This document shows, in pieces, positions 40,556 to 46,360 of a stretch of DNA of 64,000 nucleotides. Position 1 is the stretch's first letter; every line of letters starts with the position of its first letter. Source of the stretch: Imbroritus primus (GTDB lineage: Bacteria; Pseudomonadota; Gammaproteobacteria; Burkholderiales; Burkholderiaceae); NCBI GenBank assembly GCA_000272025.2, contig AKCV02000015.1, positions 496,001 to 560,000 of the forward strand. The letters are read 5' to 3'. A program made the translations under genes and the position numbers. The notes beneath the pieces were generated by a model. That model searched no databases, was not told where the DNA came from, and saw nothing but the letters and a program-made list of their open reading frames with translations.

Positions 40556-40747
40556 ATGTCCGACCCCATCCAGCTAACTGAGCGAGAACTATCCATCGCC
40601 AAAGAAGCCGCCCGCATTGCAGTGCAGGAGATCAGCAACGAGTTTTACAAGCAGGTCGGGAAAACGCTGATCCAAAAGGTGTTGATCTGGGTTGGTATCG
40701 CAGCGGTCGCGTTTGCTACAGGCAAGGGCTGGATCATTCATAAGTGA
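40556..40747 (+). CDS. small membrane protein at start of lysis cassette
   Basis: A 63-residue protein with an amphipathic N-terminal helix (ELSIAKEAARIAVQEISNEF YKQVG) and one transmembrane helix (VLIWVGIAAVAFATGKGWII). Position first in the lysis cassette suggests a holin or antiholin role with the next gene. No sequence motif decides between them. Confidence 0.65.
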   Translation: MSDPIQLTERELSIAKEAARIAVQEISNEFYKQVGKTLIQKVLIWVGIAAVAFATGKGWIIHK

Positions 40748-40754
40748 GGTTCGT

Positions 40755-40994
40755 ATGAAGCTGATCGAGAACGCCAAGGCTGTCGCCCTGAAAGGCTTTT
40801 CGCCTTGGTTGATGCTACTTGCCGTGGTCCTGAGCGGATTGGAGGTGGTGCTCCCACTGTATGAGGCAGCGTTCCCTAAGGGAATGTTTGCGGGGCTGTC
40901 CATGGCTGTGACTGGCGGCGCGTATGTGGCGCGGTTCATCGCGCAAGACGGCCTGCATAAGAAAGAGGAGCCTGCCGATGAACAGCAAAACTAA
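40755..40994 (+). CDS. holin-like protein
   Basis: A 79-residue protein with two hydrophobic helices (FSPWLMLLAVVLSGLEVVLP and MFAGLSMAVTGGAYVARFIA) and a polar, charged tail (KKEEPADEQQN), the usual size and shape of a two-helix holin. It overlaps the endolysin start by 17 bp. Because the endolysin has a SAR signal, this protein may act as a pinholin that depolarises the membrane rather than forming large holes. Confidence 0.7.
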   Translation: MKLIENAKAVALKGFSPWLMLLAVVLSGLEVVLPLYEAAFPKGMFAGLSMAVTGGAYVARFIAQDGLHKKEEPADEQQN

Positions 40995-41430
40995 GGCTGG
41001 ATGGATAGGTATCGCTGTGGCCATCGTCGGGACATTCGAAGGCCTGCGCACTGTCGCGTATCGTGATCCGGTTGGTATTCCTACGATCTGCTTCGGGGAG
41101 ACCAAGGGCGTCAAGATGGGCGACCGCGCTACCCTGGCCGAATGCGAAGCCATGCTTGCCGATTCCCTCCAGATCGCCAATCGCCAGGTAAGCCAGTGCA
41201 CTGATGTGCCGCTGAATGACAACCAGCGTGCGGCGTTGGTCAGCTTCACATACAACGTCGGTGGTGCGGCTTACTGTACCAGCACATTGGTGCGTAAGTT
41301 GAACGCTGGCCAGTACGGTGCGGTGTGCGGCGAGCTGGCGAAATGGAAGTACGCCAAGGGCATACCACTCCCAGGCCTTGCCCGCCGCCGTGCTGCTGAG
41401 TGTGATCTGTTCATGGGGAGAGTGACATGA
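40978..41430 (+). CDS. SAR endolysin, GH24 lysozyme
   Basis: A 150-residue phage lysozyme of the T4/P21 family that cleaves peptidoglycan glycan strands. The catalytic triad spacing is exact: E21, D30 and T36 in TFEGLRTVAYRDPVGIPT, followed by ICFGETKG. The N-terminal helix WIGIAVAIVGTF is weakly hydrophobic and lacks a signal peptidase site, as in signal-anchor-release endolysins, so export uses the host Sec system and activation needs membrane depolarisation. The C-terminal LARRRAAECDLF motif is also typical. Confidence 0.93.
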   Translation: MNSKTKAGWIGIAVAIVGTFEGLRTVAYRDPVGIPTICFGETKGVKMGDRATLAECEAMLADSLQIANRQVSQCTDVPLNDNQRAALVSFTYNVGGAAYCTSTLVRKLNAGQYGAVCGELAKWKYAKGIPLPGLARRRAAECDLFMGRVT

Positions 41431-41804
41431 ACTGGCTTCTTGGCTGGAAAGGCTATGCCGCCGTGGCCATCGCGGCGGGCCTGTTCGCTGGCTGGGCGGC
41501 GTGGCAGTGGCAAGCCAATGCCTACGAGCGGCAGATTGCCCGGATCAACGAGAAGCAGGCCAGAGCCGACCTGTCCGCCGCACAGCAGGAAATCAGCGGT
41601 CTGCGCCAGGATACCGCCAACATCAACCAGAAGGCCACGGAGCTGCTGGGCATCCAATCCACGCTCGGCGGCCAGATCGCGGCCATTCGGAAGGATATGA
41701 AAAATGCGAAGCCTTTACCTGCTGATTGCCGCCCTGATGATTTCCGGGTGCGCAAGCTCTCCGACGCAGTCGCCGCGGCCAAGCAGGCCGCCGCCACTCG
41801 ATAG
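41427..41804 (+). CDS. Rz-like i-spanin
   Basis: A 125-residue inner-membrane spanin: one N-terminal transmembrane helix (YAAVAIAAGLFAGWAAWQW) followed by a periplasmic coiled coil (RQIARINEKQARADLSAAQQ EISGLRQD) and a basic C-terminus. With Rz1 it bridges the periplasm and disrupts the outer membrane in the last lysis step. It overlaps the endolysin by 4 bp and contains the Rz1 start. Confidence 0.88.
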   Translation: MNWLLGWKGYAAVAIAAGLFAGWAAWQWQANAYERQIARINEKQARADLSAAQQEISGLRQDTANINQKATELLGIQSTLGGQIAAIRKDMKNAKPLPADCRPDDFRVRKLSDAVAAAKQAAATR

Positions 41805-41949
41805 TGCGCTGGCAGCTCCCTGCGTGGTGCCGGACGCGCCGGAGGCTGCTGACTATGACGTGTGGCAGGACTGGATTGCTAAGGTGCTGGGCGCGCTTGG
41901 TGATTGTGCGGCAAGGCACAGAAAAGTTGTGGAGGCGTGGCCGAAGTAG
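41704..41949 (+). CDS. Rz1-like o-spanin lipoprotein (nested start)
   Basis: An 81-residue lipoprotein in the +1 frame beginning inside Rz. The signal MRSLYLLIAALMISGC gives a lipobox with the lipidated Cys at residue 16, followed by a Pro-rich stretch (SPTQSPRPSRPPPLDS), both hallmarks of Rz1. It is anchored in the outer membrane and pairs with Rz. Confidence 0.9.
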   Translation: MRSLYLLIAALMISGCASSPTQSPRPSRPPPLDSALAAPCVVPDAPEAADYDVWQDWIAKVLGALGDCAARHRKVVEAWPK

Positions 41950-42007
41950 GCAGAGAGCTGGTGCCGTTAGTTTAATATTGGCAGTGAGGCCAAGACTAGG
42001 AGACGGC

Positions 42008-42307
42008 ATGTCTGTGTACGATGCACTCGAACTTCCGCCATGTGACATGCGCGTTCGCGCTGTAGTTGCGGCCACCTATTTGCAGGCACACGGATTCACG
42101 GAGGATCAACTCCGAGCGCTTCACCATCTGAAAGGCGAGACTTTCGTCAAGTTCTTGGAGTATTTTTCGCGAGAGCGAACGAAGGAGGCTCAGTTGAAGA
42201 ATGCACAGTACACAACCCGGGTGATCTTTATTGCAGAACGCCACGCGGCAAATGAAGCAACGTTTGATGAATTGGTAGCCGAGGCATTGGAACGCTGGCC
42301 GCTGTAG
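42008..42307 (+). CDS. hypothetical phage protein after lysis genes
   Basis: A 99-residue helical protein (VRAVVAATYLQAHGFTEDQL RALHHLKGETFVKFLEYFSR). AGGAGA precedes the ATG at 42008 at ideal spacing. It follows Rz1 by 59 bp and may belong to the late operon. No known family. Confidence 0.6.
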   Translation: MSVYDALELPPCDMRVRAVVAATYLQAHGFTEDQLRALHHLKGETFVKFLEYFSRERTKEAQLKNAQYTTRVIFIAERHAANEATFDELVAEALERWPL

Positions 42308-42471
42308 TGAGTACTTGTGCCGAATTGGCAGAGCTGACGCGAGCGGGAAAACTGGCTGAAGAGGCTGACGCCGCCCGAATCGCCGGCCAGGCCTTCGAGC
42401 GCTCCTACGACGCGCTGACCGTCCAGGAGAACGCTCGGAGAGGCATGGTATTCTCCCCATCTACCCCCTAA
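42307..42471 (+). CDS. 54-residue small protein before cho
   Basis: GTG at 42307 overlaps the preceding TAG; the product STCAELAELTRAGKLAEEAD AARIAGQAFERSYDAL is helical and charged with a short unstructured end. It lies between the late operon and cho. Coding character is reasonable, but the gene is short and has no independent ribosome site. Confidence 0.45.
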   Translation: MSTCAELAELTRAGKLAEEADAARIAGQAFERSYDALTVQENARRGMVFSPSTP

Positions 42472-42507
42472 GTTCGTGGGGAATCAGCGAATCAAGGATC
42501 ACGCGGT

Positions 42508-43380
42508 TTGGTAAGACGGGTAACAAGGCCGGAGTTCGACGATAGTTTGCTGTACGAGTATCCCCAGCATCTGCGGGACGCCATCAGCGATTTGCCGGCC
42601 GCGCCGGGGGTCTATGTCTTCCATGGTGAAGACGGCGACTTGCCCTTGTACATCGGGAAGAGCGTCAATCTGCGTTCCCGCGTCCTGGCCCACCTGCGCA
42701 CCGTCGATGAAGCCCGCATGCTGCGGCAGACGGTAAGGATCAGCCACCAGCGCACCGCGGGCGAGATCGGGGCCTTGTTGCTCGAGGCCACGATGATCAA
42801 GCAGCAGTTCCCCCTCCTGAATCAGCGGCTGCGGCGCACGCGGCAACTGTGCTCCCTAAGGATCGATAGTCGCGGGCGGCCAGAGGTTGTCTATTCGAAG
42901 GACATCGACTTCGCTACCACGCCCGATCTGTTTGGCTTGTTCGGCAGCCGGACGTCTGCGCTGAATAGCCTGCGCGCCCTGGCCGATGAGAACCAGCTTT
43001 GTTACGGCGTGCTTGGGTTGGAGAGGCTGACCAAAGGGCGGGGCTGCTTCCGCTCGATGTTGCGGCAATGCCTTGGTGCCTGTGGTGGCGAGGAGTCGCT
43101 GGAGGCCCATCATGCACGCCTCATGGTGGCGCTGGAGCGCTTGCGAGTCCAGTGCTGGCCGCACGTGGGCGCCGTGGGCCTGGTGGAGCGCTTCGAGGGG
43201 CAGCCTGGCCCCATGACCCAGATTCATGTTGTCCGCAATTGGTGCTACCTGGGCAGCGCTGGCAGCGTGGAGGAAGCCGCGGCGTTGACCAACGTCGCAA
43301 GCGGATTCGATGCAGACGGCTACAAGATCCTCTGTGGGCCCATGCTGGCGAATGCAGCCGAGATTGTCAGTCTGAGTTGA
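42508..43380 (+). CDS. cho: excinuclease Cho (UvrC-like GIY-YIG endonuclease)
   Basis: A 290-residue homologue of E. coli Cho, which makes the 3' incision in nucleotide excision repair together with UvrAB. The GIY-YIG domain reads PGVYVFHGEDGDLPLYIGKS VNLRSRVLAHL with the catalytic Arg in the expected place, followed by TAGEIGALLLEATMIKQQFP and the conserved LCYGVLGLERLTKGRGCFRS and CLGACGG. TTG at 42508 is chosen because the N-terminus then reads MVRRVTRPEFDDSLLYEYPQ, parallel to E. coli MVRRLTSP and YEYPEHL as I remember it. No LexA box is evident upstream. DNA repair cargo on a prophage is notable. Confidence 0.93.
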   Translation: MVRRVTRPEFDDSLLYEYPQHLRDAISDLPAAPGVYVFHGEDGDLPLYIGKSVNLRSRVLAHLRTVDEARMLRQTVRISHQRTAGEIGALLLEATMIKQQFPLLNQRLRRTRQLCSLRIDSRGRPEVVYSKDIDFATTPDLFGLFGSRTSALNSLRALADENQLCYGVLGLERLTKGRGCFRSMLRQCLGACGGEESLEAHHARLMVALERLRVQCWPHVGAVGLVERFEGQPGPMTQIHVVRNWCYLGSAGSVEEAAALTNVASGFDADGYKILCGPMLANAAEIVSLS

Positions 43381-43410
43381 CTGACTGAGGCGTCTGGCAT
43401 GTCTACGGGC

Positions 43411-43436
43411 AAAAAAAAGCCGCACTCAGGTGCGGC
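43411..43436 (-). terminator. terminator for leftward transcription into the cho 3' region
   Basis: GCCGCAC/GTGCGGC stem with loop TCAG; eight A on its left are a U-run in minus-strand RNA. It would end leftward transcripts coming from the SOS-controlled pair at 44910-43871. Confidence 0.75.
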
Positions 43437-43524
43437 CCAACCTTGGCAATCTAGCCACAGAGATGTGCGTCAAAATTAACGTTTGCCAAAATTGGTGTCA
43501 AGCAAGCGCGGCAACGATAATGAT

Positions 43525-43552
43525 TGTGCTTTCGTTTTCCCTGGGTAGAATG
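43525..43552 (+). promoter_or_regulatory. promoter of the small right-end gene
   Basis: TTGTGC (43525-43530) and TAGAAT (43547-43552) with 16-bp spacing lie 108 bp before the small gene at 43660, in a 280-bp stretch otherwise without genes, so this gene seems to be expressed on its own. Confidence 0.5.
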
Positions 43553-43659
43553 AAGGCAAGTGCTGTTCAGCACACCCACCCCAAGCTTGAGGTGTGACAC
43601 CCGCGGTCTGACAATCTGCTGACTTCAAGAATGGCGCACGCAAAACTATTGGAGTAGCT

Positions 43660-43920
43660 ATGCCTGCGAAATACCTTCCCCTCATTGCCGACTATGAGAG
43701 CCGAATAGAAAGAGCTCTCGAAGATGGTGACACTGCCGAAGCAGTGCACTTGCTTGATTGCATTCGAGAGCTTCCCAACATGCCTGATTTCCCGCCTATG
43801 GTCGCGCCTCGGCTGCGCGATGTCCTTGTGCGTTTCGACGGGATTATCCATGCGCATCGCATGGGCTCATCTACTTGGGAGCAGGCTCCGAATCCATCTC
43901 GTCAGCAGGGTAGAGATTGA
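43660..43920 (+). CDS. small protein homologous to a host gene outside the prophage
   Basis: An 86-residue protein starting MPAKYLPLIADYESRIERAL, followed by EAVHLLDCIRELPNMPDFPP. A host gene at 48842 begins MPAKYLPLIAEYEKRIAAEI and continues EAVHLIDRLGELRRMDDFPL, about 31 identities over 65 positions. The shared region is helical; the phage form has 20 extra residues at the C-terminus. GGAG precedes the ATG. It converges on the SRAP gene with a 50-bp overlap. Function is unknown. Confidence 0.8.
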   Translation: MPAKYLPLIADYESRIERALEDGDTAEAVHLLDCIRELPNMPDFPPMVAPRLRDVLVRFDGIIHAHRMGSSTWEQAPNPSRQQGRD

Positions 43921-44491
43921 GGAAGCTACGCGCCTCATCCGTGCTCGAGCATGCCAGCCAGTCATCCCACTGCTCCGGTTGCAGGATCACCACCGATCGC
44001 TTTTCCTTCCCTGGCTTGTGAAACTTGCGCATCAGCGGGTGTTCGTCGCTGTTGACCGTGAGCATGGTGAACGAGGCTTCGCCGTCTGGCCAGCCGCGCC
44101 ACAGTCCGGCGATGGCCAGGGTTGGGGCATCCTTGACCCAGATCCGATGCCGGACCGATTTGGTAGCGCCTGGCGCGTAGTACGGCTCGTAGAAGTGCTG
44201 AGCCGGCACAAGACATAGCTGTAGAGCCTTCCAAGCGCCTGAGAAGGTGCGTTTCTCCCCGACAGTTTCTGATCGCGCATTGGTCGAATCCCACGCCCTG
44301 ACGCCTGGCGGGATCCGCTTCTTGGGCATCATCCCGAAATTCGCCACCACGCACTCACGCTGGCGCTCGCCGCGCCGGATGATCGGTGCCATATAGTCCG
44401 GCCACGTCTCGGCCGGATAGTCCCGGTCGGGCGTCACTCCATAAAAGGACTCGAGATCTTCCCGGCTGCTGGGTCGGTAGTTGTTGCACAT
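43871..44491 (-). CDS. SRAP-domain protein (YedK/HMCES family)
   Basis: A 206-residue SOS response-associated peptidase-family protein that, in the studied members, forms a covalent crosslink through Cys2 with abasic sites in single-stranded DNA, shielding them. The catalytic residues are recognisable: Cys2 in MCNNYRP, Asn in STNARSET, Glu in PAQHFYEPYY, and His in DEHPLMRKFHKP. It starts 58 bp inside the upstream gene of the same SOS-controlled pair. Its presence on a prophage suggests protection of damaged DNA during induction. Confidence 0.92.
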   Translation of the reverse strand: MCNNYRPSSREDLESFYGVTPDRDYPAETWPDYMAPIIRRGERQRECVVANFGMMPKKRIPPGVRAWDSTNARSETVGEKRTFSGAWKALQLCLVPAQHFYEPYYAPGATKSVRHRIWVKDAPTLAIAGLWRGWPDGEASFTMLTVNSDEHPLMRKFHKPGKEKRSVVILQPEQWDDWLACSSTDEARSFLNLYPADEMDSEPAPK

Positions 44492-44910
44492 GGCTGGTCT
44501 CGCGTGGGGTCGAGGACATCCGATGATACGTCAGGCGGCGCATATGCTGGTTGGGGGGTGACTTCCGTGCGCGGATGCGGGTAGGGCGTGTTGCACTGCT
44601 TTTCCTCGCCCTCCGGGCTCGGGGGCAAGCGGCTGGCGTTGTAGAACATGTCTCTGATTTCGGGGTAGTGGTGCATGACGATCGGTTCGTGCGTCATTTC
44701 GCCCAGCGCGGCATTCCCCAGCCCGACTTGGAACATCTCAGGATGGGACATGGCGAACTGGCCGAACCGCAGGGCGAGCTGCCGAAGGCGCCAGACTTCC
44801 CAGAGCAGATGCGTGACCATGCGCCGTTGGAACGGATCTTCAATTTTCTTGGCGTGCCTCTTCATGTCATCGAGGTCGCGCTTTGTGAGGGGTAGGGGTA
44901 TCTTATTCAT
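44434..44910 (-). CDS. SOS-controlled hypothetical protein
   Basis: A 158-residue protein from the ATG at 44910 (MNKIPLPLTKRDLDDMKRHA KKIEDPFQRRMVTHLLWEVW RLRQLALRFGQFAM), helical in the first two thirds with a Pro-rich, disordered C-terminus. A perfect LexA box lies 14 bp upstream of its start codon, and the SRAP gene starts within it. A longer frame upstream of 44910 would run through the operator and is rejected. No family is recognised; the operon partner points to a DNA-damage role. Confidence 0.7.
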   Translation of the reverse strand: MNKIPLPLTKRDLDDMKRHAKKIEDPFQRRMVTHLLWEVWRLRQLALRFGQFAMSHPEMFQVGLGNAALGEMTHEPIVMHHYPEIRDMFYNASRLPPSPEGEEKQCNTPYPHPRTEVTPQPAYAPPDVSSDVLDPTRDQPCATTTDPAAGKISSPFME

Positions 44911-44923
44911 CACACGAATACAA

Positions 44924-44939
44924 CTGTATGTTTGTACAG
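44924..44939. promoter_or_regulatory. LexA operator (SOS box)
   Basis: CTGTATGTTTGTACAG is a CTGT-N8-ACAG match, extended by AA and TA on the sides to a near-perfect palindrome. It is 14 bp from the start codon at 44910 and probably overlaps the -10 region of its promoter. Confidence 0.9.
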
Positions 44940-45095
44940 TATATGCGATGTGAAGATTCGGCTTGGGAAACGCAATCCTTGTGCTAATATGCGGCCTTTC
45001 CTGCATTCCTCGGAATGTGGGTAGGAATGAGGGTAGGGACTGGCTGCGCTATGGGGATCCATAACCAGCGCGGCTCTCCGGGCATCAATGAACTG

Positions 45096-45112
45096 CCCCT
45101 CTCTCCGCCAGA
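45096..45112 (+). repeat. attR core
   Basis: CCCCTCTCTCCGCCAGA, identical to the 3' end of tRNA-Ser at 5047-5063. Sequence left of it differs from the tRNA, and sequence right of it continues as host DNA with a terminator. Confidence 0.9.
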
Positions 45113-45198
45113 ATGCCTGGTGCGGTCCTTGTAGCAATTCAGCTCACTTGCGTGCCGACATCGGAAGCCTTCAAAGGCTTCATCATGCTTTGTGCAGG

Positions 45199-45221
45199 CC
45201 CGCTCCCCGAGCGGGTCTTTT
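45199..45221 (+). terminator. original terminator of tRNA-Ser, displaced by the prophage
   Basis: CCCGCT/AGCGGG stem followed by TC and a run of T, 87 bp right of attR. Before integration it would have stood about 135 bp after the tRNA gene. The short stretch between attR and this hairpin contains no gene. Confidence 0.75.
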
Positions 45222-45262
45222 TTATTGGCATGCGCGTGGAGCACATATGAGCTTGTCGGATA

Positions 45263-46021
45263 TTATCGGCGCTCGGGGTGCTTGTGCGAAGCCGCCTGGA
45301 TTGCAGCAAGTGCGCCGCGGGCTTCAACGGTGCGCCGCTTGCGCACGGCAAGCCATTTACCCACCGCCATGACAAGCACGGCGGTGGTGCTTTCCACGAT
45401 CAGCTTCAGCATCGGGCTAGGCGAGCCGAAGTGTTCGGCGACCGAGACATCGGTGACCAGCATGCCGCCGGCGATCCAGCCCAGCAGCCCCGCACCCAGC
45501 ATGATGACGATGGGGAAACGGTCGATCAGCTTCAGCACCAGCGTGCTGCCCCAGATGATGATCGGCACGCTCACGCACAGGCCAAAGATCACGTAATACA
45601 GCTGATGCGCCGCATCGGCATTCTGCGCGGCTCCGGCAATCGCTATGACGTTGTCGAGGCTCATCGCGAAGTCGGCGACGATGATGGTCTTCACTGCCGA
45701 CAGGATGGATGCACCGCCGGCGATATTGCCGTGGTCATCGTCGTCTTGGACAAGCAGCTTGATACCCACCCAGATAAGCAGGATCCCGCCTGCTACCTTC
45801 AGGTAGGGGATATCCAGCAGCGCCAGCGCAAACGCGATCAGCAGCACGCGCAACAGGATGGCGCCAGCCGTGCCCCAGAGAATACCCTTCATGCGTTGCT
45901 GCGCAGGGAGATTGCGGCAGGCCAGGGCGATGACAACCGCGTTGTCGCCGCCGAGCAGGATGTCGATCAGGATGATCTGGAATATGGCGCCCCAATGGAG
46001 CGTCTCGATGAATTCGAGCAT
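45263..46021 (-). CDS. TerC-family integral membrane protein
   Basis: A 252-residue inner-membrane protein with about seven helices and the TerC hallmarks LIDILLGGDNAVVIALACRN and FAMSLDNVIAIAGAA, in which the two acidic D-N pairs lie in membrane helices and probably bind metal ions. TerC relatives such as MntP/Alx/YceF-type proteins export manganese or insert with secretion of metalloenzymes. A cytoplasmic DDDDHGN acidic loop is present. The gene is convergent with the tRNA locus. Confidence 0.88.
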   Translation of the reverse strand: MLEFIETLHWGAIFQIILIDILLGGDNAVVIALACRNLPAQQRMKGILWGTAGAILLRVLLIAFALALLDIPYLKVAGGILLIWVGIKLLVQDDDDHGNIAGGASILSAVKTIIVADFAMSLDNVIAIAGAAQNADAAHQLYYVIFGLCVSVPIIIWGSTLVLKLIDRFPIVIMLGAGLLGWIAGGMLVTDVSVAEHFGSPSPMLKLIVESTTAVLVMAVGKWLAVRKRRTVEARGALAAIQAASHKHPERR

Positions 46022-46206
46022 GTGTCCCTAGCTAGAACGAATCGTCAACCGGACGCGCCGGCAACGGCGGACAGGTGCCGCCAGCGCAGGTACGTCTTTC
46101 GATTCTAGGCAAAACTTTTCCGGCACCTGGAATAACGGCACTCGAAGCATGGTCGGGCGTTGGCGTGGGCGGACACGCAGTGCAGGGATTCCACGCTGCC
46201 GCAAGG

Positions 46207-46257
46207 ATGCAACTATGTTACTGATGCAACAAAAATACTAAAGCAACACAGTTGCAT
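46207..46257. promoter_or_regulatory. candidate operator repeats upstream of the zinc receptor gene
   Basis: ATGCAAC occurs at 46207 and 46224 and inverted (GTTGCAT) at 46251, the last forming GCAAC-ACA-GTTGC with the bases to its left. They lie 100-150 bp before the receptor gene in A/T-richer DNA, which suits a Zur-type or other metal-responsive operator, though I cannot assign the regulator from the motif. Confidence 0.45.
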
Positions 46258-46360
46258 TAAGGCGGCGAGTTCGGCAGAATGCAGGGCCATGAGCCGGTAT
46301 CTGCCTGGAGGAGGGCGGATATGGGTGCCGTGCAACCCGACATGAGGAACACGCCGCAAT

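Larger units (their letters stand above)
5047..45112. mobile_element. complete lambda-like siphovirus prophage, about 40 kb
   Basis: Bounded by a 17-bp direct repeat in the tRNA-Ser 3' end. Modules in order are integrase, leftward early operon, CI/Cro immunity region, rightward early/replication genes, candidate late regulator, late promoter, tRNA, HNH, terminase, portal, protease, capsid, connectors, tail tube, frameshifted tail chaperone, tape measure, tip and fibre, lysis genes, and accessory right-end genes. Every module expected of an HK97-fold, long-tailed phage is present with intact reading frames apart from the start-codon problem near 27428-27596, so the element may be inducible. 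Host genes on the two sides (symporter, terC) are unrelated to phage functions. Confidence 0.95.

Noticed and set aside
46022-46110. Possible manganese (yybP-ykoY) riboswitch before the TerC-family gene
   Set aside because: The leader on the minus strand has some GC hairpins but lacks the conserved internal loops of that riboswitch class.
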